This document shows positions 34,020 to 42,283 of a stretch of 56,205 nt of DNA, in pieces. Numbering within the stretch: the stretch's first letter is position 1; each line of letters opens with the position of its first letter. A program made the position numbers and the translations under genes. Under the pieces are notes generated by a model. It saw only the letters and a list, made by a program, of their open reading frames with translations. It was not told where the DNA came from and ran no database searches. This DNA is from an uncultured Clostridia bacterium (GTDB taxonomy: Bacteria > Bacillota > Clostridia > Oscillospirales > QAKW01), in NCBI GenBank assembly GCA_944385895.1, contig CALWYZ010000016.1, forward strand, positions 1 through 56,205. The letters run 5' to 3'.

Positions 34020-35547
34020 TTGTCTGTCCTCCGTCCGTTTTTGTCATAAGCAGACCTATTTCCTCTTTAGTAGTATTTCGGGCGTCTACAATACCTGTCA
34101 CTCTGCCTCCGCCGATAACCATTATACGGTCGCACAGTTCTATCAGAACATCAAGGTCCTCGCCGACAAATATGACCGCCACGCCGTGCTCCTTTTGCTC
34201 ATTGAGCAGGTTATATATCGTATAAGATGAATTGATATCCAATCCGCGCACGGGATATGCTGCCATAAGCACGGTGGGCGCCGCGGCGATTTCTCTGCCT
34301 ACAAGTACCTTTTGCACATTTCCGCCCGACAGTCTGCGCACCGGCGTAGATGTTCCGGGAGTTACCACCTGCAGATCGCTGATTATTTTGTCCGCAAGCG
34401 CCTTGGGCTCTGCCCGTTTGAGAAAAATCCCCTTACCATGCCTATAGCTGCGAAGCATCATATTATCAACTATATCCATATTTCCGACAAGACCCATGCC
34501 GAGTCTGTCCTCAGGGACAAATGAAAGCCGTACTCCCAGATCACGAATCTGTATAGGCGTTTTGTCTCTTAGATTATCCTGGACACCTGTTTTTGGGTTA
34601 TTATAGATAATACTGCCAGAGTCGATATGCTGAAGCCCGGCTATTGCTTCAAGAAGCTCACGCTGTCCGCTGCCGGCTATTCCGGCTATTCCCAATATTT
34701 CTCCGGATCTTGCGACAAACGACACATTGTCAAGAAGACGAACACCCTCTCTGCTGTTACACTGTATATTGCTGACAACAAGCCTGTCCTTGATATCATG
34801 AGGCTCACTGCGCTCAATATTCAGGCTTATTTTTTTGCCGACCATCATCTCTGTCAATTCTATCTCATTGGTATCCGCCGTCCTGAGAGTACCCACATAC
34901 TCGCCCCGGCGAAGAACCGATACACGGTCTGAGATAGAAAGCACCTCATGCAGTTTATGCGTTATTATTATAATAGCTTTCCCGTCGTCCCGCATACGGC
35001 GCAGAACCTTGAAAAGAGTCTGGGTTTCCTGAGGAGTAAGGACTGCAGTCGGCTCATCAAGTATAAGTATATCCGCACCGCGGTATAGCACCTTTATTAT
35101 TTCAACCGTCTGCTTTTCAGATACGGACATCTGATATATTTTTTTATGCGCGTCTATTTCAAATCCGTATTTTTCGCATATTTGGCTGACACGTGCATAC
35201 ACATCGTTCATATTGAATTTTTTTCCGTCATTCATTCCAAGAACGATATTTTCCGCGGCAGAGAACACATCAACCAGTTTAAAATGCTGATGTATCATAC
35301 CTATTTTATAATCATAGGCATCATGCGGAGAGGCGATAACCGCCTCTTGCCCGTTTATAAAAATCTGACCCTCATCCGGATGATAAATACCGGAGATCAT
35401 GTTCATAAGCGTTGTTTTTCCGCTTCCGTTTTCACCCAGCAACGAGAGTATTTCGCCGTTTTGGACAGAAAGGCTGATGTTTTTATTTGCAACAACGCTT
35501 CCGAAACGCTTTGTTATTCCCTTAAGTTCAATAGCCGCAGTGCTCAT
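34012..35547 (-). CDS. Nucleoside ABC transporter ATP-binding protein, duplicated ABC (YufO/NupO-like)
   Basis: The 511-residue ATPase contains two ABC domains. The first has Walker A GENGSGKTT, a VSEKQTVEI signature region and Walker B ILILDEPTAVLT. The second has GIAGSGQRELL as a modified Walker A, RRLSGGNVQKVLVGREI as signature and a modified Walker B (VLMAAYPVRGLD). Such asymmetric ATPases power BMP-type nucleoside import. It lies 120 bp downstream of the binding-protein gene across a stem-loop. Confidence 0.92.
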   Translation of the reverse strand: MSTAAIELKGITKRFGSVVANKNISLSVQNGEILSLLGENGSGKTTLMNMISGIYHPDEGQIFINGQEAVIASPHDAYDYKIGMIHQHFKLVDVFSAAENIVLGMNDGKKFNMNDVYARVSQICEKYGFEIDAHKKIYQMSVSEKQTVEIIKVLYRGADILILDEPTAVLTPQETQTLFKVLRRMRDDGKAIIIITHKLHEVLSISDRVSVLRRGEYVGTLRTADTNEIELTEMMVGKKISLNIERSEPHDIKDRLVVSNIQCNSREGVRLLDNVSFVARSGEILGIAGIAGSGQRELLEAIAGLQHIDSGSIIYNNPKTGVQDNLRDKTPIQIRDLGVRLSFVPEDRLGMGLVGNMDIVDNMMLRSYRHGKGIFLKRAEPKALADKIISDLQVVTPGTSTPVRRLSGGNVQKVLVGREIAAAPTVLMAAYPVRGLDINSSYTIYNLLNEQKEHGVAVIFVGEDLDVLIELCDRIMVIGGGRVTGIVDARNTTKEEIGLLMTKTDGGQTNE

Positions 35548-35624
35548 TAATTTACCTCCGTTTGGTTCTCAAAGCAAAAAGCCTTCGGGTTTTCTGGTTT
35601 CAAAATCAAATGTTAAAAGATATT

Positions 35625-35651
35625 AAGGCGGAGCGTATTGCGCTCCGCCTT
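35625..35651 (-). terminator. Stem-loop between binding-protein and ATPase genes
   Basis: AAGGCGGAGCG and CGCTCCGCCTT pair perfectly around TATTG, without a strong T-run. It probably stabilises or partly ends the message so that more binding protein than transporter is made. Confidence 0.65.
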
Positions 35652-35666
35652 ATAATACGGAATGGT

Positions 35667-36878
35667 TTATTTCTCAGAAATACCGTCGATGTACTTGATA
35701 TCAAAGTAAGGTGCAGAACGCTTTTCGGATTCATGGAAATAGCCGTCTGATACAACCTCTGTATCAGGTGTGAAAGCATCATCTGTATCAACGTCTGCCA
35801 TATAAGAATCAAGAGTTTTGCCTTCTACGGTAAACTTTGAGGTATCAAAGACATGGAGTGTTCCGGCAACGAGCTGCTCCTTAGCAGCGTCAATAGCCTC
35901 CTGCGTGCCGGGAGCCGCTACTGCTGTATTGAGTTCGGTAAGTTCAACCGCGCCTTCCTCTATACCGGGGCAGTAGTCATACGGGATCTCTGTGCCGTCC
36001 TGAGCGGCCTTAATGATCATTTCCATATAAGGCTGCCAATTTATTTTTGAAGAAATAAGTGCAGTATTGGGAGCCATTGAAATCGTGCTGATATTATATG
36101 CAACATTAGGTACGCCCTTTTCCTCACATGCCTTAGGTGCGCCCTCAGAATCGGCGTGCTGGCTTATAAGAACGCAGCCGTCATTGATAAGAGAAAGTGC
36201 CGCTTCTTTTTCAAGAGCTATATCAAACCATGAGTTTGTATATGTTACGCTCATTGTAGCACTCTCGCACACGCTTCTGGCGCCAAGATAGAATGAAGTC
36301 ATTCCTGAAACAACCTCTGCGTAATCAAACGCACCGACGTAACCGATCTTAGCTTTATCAGCTGTGATGTCGCCGTTTTCAATCATCTGATTGAGTTTCA
36401 TACCTGCAGCGATACCTGCAAGATATCTGCCCTCATAAATAGAGGCGAAAGCGTTATGGAAGTTGGGTACCTGCTCTGTATGCGCCATTGTTCCGGTAGC
36501 ATGACAGAACTGAACGTCTGTAAACTCTTTTGCAGCCTGAAGTATATACGACTCATGACCGAAGCTGTCTGCAAACACAAGATCGCAGCCCTCATCAACC
36601 AGTTCTGCAGCTGCATTGTAGCAGGCGTCTGATTCAGGGATTCCGGTTTTGAACAGTACCTGCTCATCAGTAAGTCCGCAGGCTTCTGCCGCCGCTGTCG
36701 CAGCGTCCATAAAGTTTTTGTCATAGGTAGAGTTCTCATCATGCAGGAAAATAAAGCCGACTTTAAAATCGGTATTATTTGTGCCCTCTCCCTCTTCTGA
36801 TGTCGTTTCACTGGCGCAGCCTGCAAGCAAGCCCAGCGTCATCACAAGAACAAGTGCGATTGCTAAAAACTTTTTCAT
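35667..36878 (-). CDS. BMP family nucleoside-binding lipoprotein
   Basis: This is the extracellular solute-binding protein of the ABC importer. The signal peptide ends in LLAGC (lipid on Cys21), followed by a Glu/Thr-rich linker and a BMP/Med-type domain (FKVGFIFLHDENSTYDKNFMDAA, VFADSFGHESYILQAAKEF, KIGYVGAFDYAEVVSG). BMP proteins bind purine nucleosides or related ligands. ATG 36878 follows CGGAGGAAA; upstream in-frame codons have no ribosome binding site. It comes 47 bp after xpt, below the guanine riboswitch. Confidence 0.92.
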   Translation of the reverse strand: MKKFLAIALVLVMTLGLLAGCASETTSEEGEGTNNTDFKVGFIFLHDENSTYDKNFMDAATAAAEACGLTDEQVLFKTGIPESDACYNAAAELVDEGCDLVFADSFGHESYILQAAKEFTDVQFCHATGTMAHTEQVPNFHNAFASIYEGRYLAGIAAGMKLNQMIENGDITADKAKIGYVGAFDYAEVVSGMTSFYLGARSVCESATMSVTYTNSWFDIALEKEAALSLINDGCVLISQHADSEGAPKACEEKGVPNVAYNISTISMAPNTALISSKINWQPYMEMIIKAAQDGTEIPYDYCPGIEEGAVELTELNTAVAAPGTQEAIDAAKEQLVAGTLHVFDTSKFTVEGKTLDSYMADVDTDDAFTPDTEVVSDGYFHESEKRSAPYFDIKYIDGISEK

Positions 36879-36925
36879 TTTGTTTTCCTCCGTTTTTTTA
36901 TATGTAAAATAAATTACACACAATA

Positions 36926-37498
36926 TCATTTGCGAAACCGGATCTCTCCGTTTTCAATACTGTCTATGATCGCAAGGGATTCAACCCGTATTCCCTTTTG
37001 CCGAAGCTTGTCGCCTCCATGCTGAAAACCTTTTTCTATTGCCACTGCACATCCGACAAGCTCTGCATCAGACTGCCTGACAATATCCACCAGACTGTTA
37101 AGCGCCTGACCGTTTGCCAAAAAATCGTCAACTATCAATATCCGATCCTGTCCTGTCAGGTACTTTTTTTCCACAACCATATTATAATCATTATTATGTG
37201 TATATGAATGGGTACGACAACATATTATATCCCCAGATATATTGCTTGTCCCATGCTTTTTTGCAAAAACAACCATAGTATCCATCACCGCAGCAAACGC
37301 TGTTGCAACTGCTATTCCGGATGCTTCTACCGTAAGTATTTTTGTTATTTTCTCCCCTTCAAAAAGGCGTTTTACTTCCCTTCCCATTTCAAGCAGCAGC
37401 TTAACATCTATTTGATGATTTAGAAAGCTTCCGACTTTTATTACGTTACCGGGCAAGATGCTTCCCTCACTGATTATTCTTTTTTCGAGAAGTTCCAT
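36926..37498 (-). CDS. xpt: Xanthine phosphoribosyltransferase
   Basis: Xpt makes XMP from xanthine and PRPP, a purine salvage step. The protein (190 residues from ATG 37498, preceded by GGAGGTG) starts MELLEKRIISEG then PGNVIKVGSFLNHQID, has the PRPP loop ILIVDDFLANGQAL and the AVAIEKGFQHGG segment. Length and the N-terminus match the family. The upstream in-frame extension runs into the terminator. A guanine riboswitch precedes it; the BMP lipoprotein and ABC genes follow. Confidence 0.96.
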   Translation of the reverse strand: MELLEKRIISEGSILPGNVIKVGSFLNHQIDVKLLLEMGREVKRLFEGEKITKILTVEASGIAVATAFAAVMDTMVVFAKKHGTSNISGDIICCRTHSYTHNNDYNMVVEKKYLTGQDRILIVDDFLANGQALNSLVDIVRQSDAELVGCAVAIEKGFQHGGDKLRQKGIRVESLAIIDSIENGEIRFRK

Positions 37499-37513
37499 AT
37501 GCACCTCCAGAAA

Positions 37514-37540
37514 ATAAAAAAACAGACTGTGCCAAGTCTG
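37514..37540 (-). terminator. Riboswitch-controlled terminator upstream of xpt
   Basis: CAGACT and AGTCTG form a stem around TGGCAC, followed on the minus strand by seven Ts. It lies between the purine aptamer and the xpt ribosome binding site. Confidence 0.75.
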
Positions 37541-37566
37541 CTTTGCCAATACCGAACAATACAAAA

Positions 37567-37636
37567 CCAATAGTCGCACCTTATCGGCGTGCGGTAGAAA
37601 CGTCTTGACACCTTCTAAATCAAGACATATATTGGC
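37567..37636 (-). ncRNA. Purine (guanine-type) riboswitch
   Basis: On the minus strand P1 is CCAATA/TATTGG, P2 is GTCTTGA/TCAAGAC, J2/3 is the diagnostic GTTTCTACC, P3 is CGCAC/GTGCG and J3/1 is GACTAT with the C that pairs with guanine. L2 contains GG and L3 contains CC, keeping the loop-loop contact, but L2 (TTTAGAAGGTG) departs from the usual GATATGG. Guanine binding should favour the downstream terminator and switch off xpt and the nucleoside importer. Confidence 0.85.
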
Positions 37637-37696
37637 AAAAGTTTCTAAATCAACGAATATTTAATAACAATCTAAAAAATAAAATATTACATGTAA

Positions 37697-37725
37697 ATAT
37701 TAACATACAGTTAACTTGCTGTCAA
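37697..37725 (-). promoter_or_regulatory. Promoter of the xpt operon
   Basis: A perfect TTGACA (37720-37725), a 17-bp spacer and TAATAT (37697-37702) drive the guanine riboswitch and the genes behind it. Confidence 0.8.
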
Positions 37726-37822
37726 TAAACAATAATTTTTTTGTCGAAAGGCACAATTTTGCGTTTAATTAAGATAATAATGTACACAATACATACAAAT
37801 GTATTTTTATAGGAGTAATAAC

Positions 37823-38857
37823 ATGTATAAATTTGCCTTTTTTGATGCACGTCCGTATGACAGGCATGGTTTTGATCTTTACGGAAGAAAAAACTGCATA
37901 AGTTTCAAATATCTTGAGGTCAAGCTGGACATTGATACAGTAGAGCTTGCACGCGGCTGTGACGGAATATGCGTATTTGTAAACGACGACCTAAATGCAC
38001 AAGTCATTAACAAGCTGTACGAATACGGTATAAAAATTATAGCACTCAGGTGTGCAGGTTTCAACAACGTGGATGTACAGGCAGCATACAAAAAAATCCA
38101 TATTTTAAGAGTACCTGCATATTCGCCGTATGCGGTAGCGGAACACGCAATGGCTATGCTTTTGACATCTATACGCAGAATTCACAAAGCCTATAACCGA
38201 ACACGCGAATTCAACTTTTCTCTCAACGGACTTACAGGCTTTGATCTGCACGGGAAAACCATGGGAGTAATAGGCACCGGTAAAATCGGTAAAATTTTTA
38301 TTGATATCTGCCGAGGCTTCGGTATGAACGTAATTGCCTATGATGTTTATCCTGACAACGCGTCGGATATAAACTATGTCGAATTGGATGAGCTTTTTGC
38401 AAAGAGCGACATTATATCCCTGCACTGTCCGCTGACTCCTCAGACAGATCATATTATAAACAGTCAAAGTATTGAAAAAATGAAAAAAGGCGTTGTTTTG
38501 ATCAATACCTCTCGCGGCGCACTGATAGAGACCGGAGCTCTTATTGACGCAATAAAATCAAAAAAAGTCAGCGCGGCATGTCTTGATGTTTACGAAGAGG
38601 AGTCCGATATATTTTTCGAGGATTATTCAGGACATATCGTTCAAGACGATAATCTGGCACGGCTTCTGTCAATGCCAAACGTCCTTATAACTTCGCACCA
38701 GGCTTATCTTACAGAAGACGCTCTGGATAACATCGCTCAGGTCACTACCCAAAATATCTGCGACTTTTTTGAGGGACGCGAGCTTAAAAACGAAATATGC
38801 TATCATTGCGATAAAAAGCCGCAATGCCAGAAAAAACGCATCGGAAGATGTTTCTGA
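37823..38857 (+). CDS. D-2-hydroxyacid dehydrogenase (D-lactate dehydrogenase-like) with Cys-rich tail
   Basis: The 344-residue NAD-dependent enzyme resembles D-lactate dehydrogenases (LdhA). The NAD loop is VIGTGKIGKIF, the substrate Arg is in NTSRGALIET, the Glu in DVYEEESD, and the catalytic His in ITSHQAYLT. ATG 37823 follows AGGAGTAAT. Beyond the end of the usual fold the protein continues CYHCDKKPQCQKKRIGRCF, a short tail with four cysteines, one His and many basic residues, which is not part of the family. It may bind a metal. It lies 107 bp before the 13-cysteine protein gene. Confidence 0.9.
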   Translation: MYKFAFFDARPYDRHGFDLYGRKNCISFKYLEVKLDIDTVELARGCDGICVFVNDDLNAQVINKLYEYGIKIIALRCAGFNNVDVQAAYKKIHILRVPAYSPYAVAEHAMAMLLTSIRRIHKAYNRTREFNFSLNGLTGFDLHGKTMGVIGTGKIGKIFIDICRGFGMNVIAYDVYPDNASDINYVELDELFAKSDIISLHCPLTPQTDHIINSQSIEKMKKGVVLINTSRGALIETGALIDAIKSKKVSAACLDVYEEESDIFFEDYSGHIVQDDNLARLLSMPNVLITSHQAYLTEDALDNIAQVTTQNICDFFEGRELKNEICYHCDKKPQCQKKRIGRCF

Positions 38858-38964
38858 TACTGTTTTTTTGCAAAAAACTGAAATTGCGGTCAAAGCTTTT
38901 ATTTTGGCATAGAATGTAATGTATCCCGCAAGCCGGGATAAAATACAGTCGGAAAGGTAAAGCT

Positions 38965-39279
38965 ATGGAATATAAAAATGATCTGAATGACCGCAGAACG
39001 GAAATGACCGAAAAACCATGCGGATGCACAGACAACTGTGCAAAGGAATGTAATATCTATACAAACGTAAAAGTCCCTGTAGAATGTGTGCCTCAGGCAA
39101 ACATAGGAAAAATTGAAGTAGGATGCTGCGGGGAGCCGGAAGTTACATGTGAGTGCACACGTGACTGCGGCGTCAGAGTCGTATTGTCTCAGAACCTGTT
39201 TGTTAAAATACCGGTATGCTACGATGTCAAGGTAAGAACCGGCGAAAGCCACATCGAATGCAAAGAATGCAGAATGTAA
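38965..39279 (+). CDS. Cysteine-rich hypothetical protein
   Basis: I do not recognise a family. The 104-residue protein has 13 cysteines, many in CxC, CC or CxxxC spacing (PCGCTDNCAKEC, GCCGEPEVTCECTRDC, IECKEC), with no signal peptide. The regular spacing suggests a metal-binding or disulfide-rich structural protein; a spore-coat or sporulation role is possible but only inferred from the host being a spore former. The ATG is preceded by GGAAAGGTA. A terminator follows directly. Confidence 0.7.
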   Translation: MEYKNDLNDRRTEMTEKPCGCTDNCAKECNIYTNVKVPVECVPQANIGKIEVGCCGEPEVTCECTRDCGVRVVLSQNLFVKIPVCYDVKVRTGESHIECKECRM

Positions 39280-39282
39280 AAT

Positions 39283-39317
39283 AAAACAGCGGTACTTACT
39301 GTACCGCCTGTTTTTTT
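39283..39317 (+). terminator. Intrinsic terminator of the Cys-rich protein gene
   Basis: AAACAG-CGGTAC and GTACCG-CCTGTTT pair around TTACT with a T7 run behind; the left flank is A-rich, so it may also serve the convergent gene. Confidence 0.82.
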
Positions 39318-39337
39318 ATTTGCCGCAGATGCTGTTT

Positions 39338-39772
39338 TTACAGATACTGCCGCATTTCCTGCGTCATGCGCTCTTCAAGATTTATAAGACGCTTTGCTAT
39401 ATCCCTTGACGTTTGATCAGCTCCATTATACTGATTCAAATATTTGTTCAGATTCTTAATTCCCATATTGCAGCCGTCTGTCATGATGTTTGCAATGGTT
39501 TTATCAGATTCGTTCATCGCTATCATCATGTTGGTCTTTATCCAGGACATGCTTTTTGCAACCACGCTCGGCTCTTTTATGTCTGCGCCCATTTTTACAA
39601 GCTCTGTTTCCGTCTCGCCCTTTAAAGTTTCATGTTCTGTCTTGAATTCATTCAATTTTTGCTTCATAGTATCGCTCTGAGCATTATCCATGACCTCATC
39701 TATCGCGCTGACACCCATTTTAATGCCTGAATCACACTCGCTTAAAAGCTTTAATGTATCTTCTTTGTTCAT
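39338..39772 (-). CDS. Hypothetical four-helix, ferritin-like protein
   Basis: The 144-residue protein (ATG 39772 after AAAGGAGG) is almost entirely helical with no signal peptide. The periodicity of DTLKLLSECDSGIKMGVSAI, the long middle helices and the Glu/His content (FKTEHETLKGETE) resemble DUF2383-like ferritin-fold proteins, though a clear di-iron ExxH pair is not obvious. I can only give the fold guess. It is transcribed alone, convergent to the Cys-rich protein gene. Confidence 0.6.
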   Translation of the reverse strand: MNKEDTLKLLSECDSGIKMGVSAIDEVMDNAQSDTMKQKLNEFKTEHETLKGETETELVKMGADIKEPSVVAKSMSWIKTNMMIAMNESDKTIANIMTDGCNMGIKNLNKYLNQYNGADQTSRDIAKRLINLEERMTQEMRQYL

Positions 39773-39925
39773 TTTTATTCCTCCTTTAAATACTGACTTT
39801 ATTTTATCCTTTCTCTCTTTCAATATTACATCAAGTCAAAACAATACCTAAATCATGTCAAAAAATAACCTTGTTTTGATATTCAAATATAATATAATGA
39901 GTTTAAAAAAGAAGGAGGCAATAAT

Positions 39926-41401
39926 ATGATAAAAATCAACAGTCAAGAATTATACGACAAAATCAACGCGTGCTGGATCGGGAAAAATATAGGCGGTACT
40001 ATCGGCGCACCGTATGAGGGCAAAAGAGAAATACTCAATGTATCAGGATTTGCGTCTGAGCCCGGAAAACCACTGCCAAATGATGACCTTGATTTACAGC
40101 TGGTATGGCTGAAAGCATTATATGAGCAAGGACCTAAAAACATCAATTCAAAAGTATTAGGAGAATACTGGCTCAGTTACATAGGTCCGTGCTGGAACGA
40201 GTACGGAATCTGCAAAGCCAATATGCAGGACGGATTTTTACCGCCTATGTCAGGCAGCGTTCTGAATGAAGACTGGAAGCACTCCAACGGCGCATGGATA
40301 CGCACCGAAGTATGGGCATGCTGCTTCCCGGCAATGCCGGAAACCGCTATAAAAATGGCGTTTGAAGACGCAAGCGTTGACCACGGTTTCGGCGAAGGTA
40401 CATTCGCAGCTATTTTTATAGCAGCTATGGAAAGTGTAGCTTTTGTTAACAGCAATATAGATGAACTGTTGGATATCGGGCTTTCAAAAATCCCGGAGGA
40501 TTGCCGTGTATCCCGCAGTGTAAGGCTTGTTATGGACTGTTACAAAAAGGGTATGGATTGGAAAGACACAAGAAACGCCGTTGTAAAAGACTCAGAAGAC
40601 CTGGGATGGTTTCAGGCTCCTGCCAATGTGGCGTTTGTAGTATTGGGTCTGCTTTACGGAGGCTGTGACTTCAAAAAGAGCATGCTGTATGCCGTAAACT
40701 GCGGCGACGATACAGACTGTACCGCGGCAACGGTAGGCGCTCTGCTGGGTATAATGTACGGTAATAAAGGCATACCTGATGACTGGCGCGCTTACATAGG
40801 TGATGAAATACAGAGCATTTGCATACGTCAAGAAGTCAGCCGCTACCCCAAGACCTGCACGCAGCTGACAGATCTTATAATAAGAATACTTCCTGTCACT
40901 CTTAACTCCTTTATTGATTTCAGACCGGTGTATGAAAAAAGGCATACCTTAAATCAGATTATGCTGACTGATGATAAAACAGATCTTTCCGAGTTGGATA
41001 TAAATAAATGGAAAGGCTGCGGGTTTGCCTCAGGTCTTGCAGAGTGTTCCCCTTACTCAATTACCTCTGAATGTATGTTTGCCGATGCCACAGTTGAACT
41101 TGATTCTGAGCCGTTTATACAGCCATTTGCAACGATCAGCGGCAAAATCACCGTAAGACATAATATCAAAACAGGTGATCAGATGCATCTTAACGTAAAA
41201 TGGTTCCTGCCCGACGGATTCTCGGTTGACTGCACCAAAAACCTGCTGATGAATTTCAGAACCGGAAAAACCCAGAGCAGCATCTGCAAATTTACAATAA
41301 CAGCCGGCGAAACAGTTCAAGCTAACAACGATATTCTTATCCAGATAAAATGCCCCAACAGACCCACATCAATGTTTTTGCCTTTGCATATAATGGGATA
41401 A
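39926..41401 (+). CDS. ADP-ribosylglycohydrolase family protein with C-terminal beta domain
   Basis: The N-terminal part (about residues 1-310) is an ADP-ribosylglycohydrolase fold: CWIGKNIGGTIGAPYEGKRE, PNDDLDLQLVWL (first acidic pair) and NCGDDTDCTAATVGALLG (second metal-binding acids). The remaining 180 residues are a beta-rich domain unknown to me. ARH-fold proteins remove ADP-ribose from proteins or small molecules, or act on nucleosides and glycans; the extra domain argues for a specialised substrate. GAAGGAGG precedes the ATG. Its 3' 164 bp are duplicated at 43103-43266. Confidence 0.8.
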   Translation: MIKINSQELYDKINACWIGKNIGGTIGAPYEGKREILNVSGFASEPGKPLPNDDLDLQLVWLKALYEQGPKNINSKVLGEYWLSYIGPCWNEYGICKANMQDGFLPPMSGSVLNEDWKHSNGAWIRTEVWACCFPAMPETAIKMAFEDASVDHGFGEGTFAAIFIAAMESVAFVNSNIDELLDIGLSKIPEDCRVSRSVRLVMDCYKKGMDWKDTRNAVVKDSEDLGWFQAPANVAFVVLGLLYGGCDFKKSMLYAVNCGDDTDCTAATVGALLGIMYGNKGIPDDWRAYIGDEIQSICIRQEVSRYPKTCTQLTDLIIRILPVTLNSFIDFRPVYEKRHTLNQIMLTDDKTDLSELDINKWKGCGFASGLAECSPYSITSECMFADATVELDSEPFIQPFATISGKITVRHNIKTGDQMHLNVKWFLPDGFSVDCTKNLLMNFRTGKTQSSICKFTITAGETVQANNDILIQIKCPNRPTSMFLPLHIMG

Positions 41402-41874
41402 AAAACAAACCTCCGTTTCGGAATATCATCCGAAACGGAGGTTTTGATATATTATTTCTAAAGCTTTTTTCTGTGGTCATCTTATTAAAAGATAACGCTT
41501 GTGTTGTAAACACCGTTACATATTACGGTTCAACATGATCCAAAGCAAATATGCGATTACTGCTGAGAATAAATTTCAAGCAAACGCTGTGCATCCTGCT
41601 CATCCTGCGAGCTGACATCGAGATTGCCGTCGCTGTCAATCGGGAAAATACCCAATCCTCCGACTATTTTATAGTTTTCGGTGTCGCCCTCAACAACAGA
41701 CGGTCCTGCTGTTAAGAAAAGCAGATACTGTTTACCCTCTTGAAGCTCAGGATCGTTTGAGCTCAGATTTCGGTCATCGGTCTTTCCGCCGATACGGCGT
41801 ACACGAATATCGCCCTGCGCATCTCCTTTTATAACTCTTTCACAGCTTACCACCTGATCCGTAAACAACGTGCC
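41238..41874. repeat. 637-bp direct repeat, copy 1
   Basis: This segment recurs at 43103-43739 with a constant offset of 1865 bp and no difference that I could find. It includes the last 164 bp of the glycohydrolase gene, the terminator and the last 318 bp of lipoprotein gene A. Identity ends abruptly at both sides (41237 differs from 43102, 41875 from 43740). Confidence 0.93.
41406..41446. terminator. Bidirectional terminator, copy 1
   Basis: CCTCCGTTTCGG and CCGAAACGGAGG form a 12-bp perfect stem with an AATATCAT loop, A-rich on the left and T-rich on the right, between the glycohydrolase gene and convergent lipoprotein gene A. Confidence 0.9.
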
Positions 41875-42270
41875 AACCGTGTTCTCATCCTTTGTATCAT
41901 CAGGCACTACAGTATAAGAAACACCGTCAAACTCGCCGACAACAACGATATCTGACTTTTCATACATATCATCGACGGACATATTTACTCTCATAGAATC
42001 AACTATTTCGACTATATCTCCAGGTTGTGGTGTTGATTCATCACTATCTTCATCAAAATCCGTTTGCAATTCAATTTCTTCGTTTTTGTTGGGACTGGGA
42101 TCTTCACCTGCTTGAGTATTTTCAGAGCCCTGCCCCATCTCTTCGGCATTCTGCTGCGCCGCTGTATCCTCTGCCAGTCCCGAGTCATCTAAAGCGTTAG
42201 GAGGATTTTTACATGAATATAAAGTGATTAGTAAAGAAAATGCAATAGCAAACAATAGTATTTTTTTCAT
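41557..42270 (-). CDS. Lipoprotein A, partner of the metalloprotease gene
   Basis: The 237-residue protein has a lipoprotein signal peptide (lipobox LYSC, Cys20), a low-complexity acidic Glu/Gln/Asn/Asp linker to about residue 85 and a C-terminal globular domain starting QPGDIVEIVDS. I do not know the domain; its beta-rich pattern (VVVGEFDGVSYTV, RVIKGDAQGDIRVRRIGG, QYLLFLTAG) recalls small OB-like domains. It starts 13 bp after the metalloprotease gene, so it may be a regulator, inhibitor or substrate of it. Its last 106 codons are identical to those of lipoprotein B. Confidence 0.75.
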   Translation of the reverse strand: MKKILLFAIAFSLLITLYSCKNPPNALDDSGLAEDTAAQQNAEEMGQGSENTQAGEDPSPNKNEEIELQTDFDEDSDESTPQPGDIVEIVDSMRVNMSVDDMYEKSDIVVVGEFDGVSYTVVPDDTKDENTVGTLFTDQVVSCERVIKGDAQGDIRVRRIGGKTDDRNLSSNDPELQEGKQYLLFLTAGPSVVEGDTENYKIVGGLGIFPIDSDGNLDVSSQDEQDAQRLLEIYSQQ

Positions 42271-42283
42271 AACATAAACCTCT

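Noticed and set aside
37823..38857. Phosphoglycerate dehydrogenase (serA)
   Set aside because: Length, lack of ACT domain and the ITSHQAYLT and DVYEEESD motifs fit D-lactate/2-hydroxyacid dehydrogenases better.
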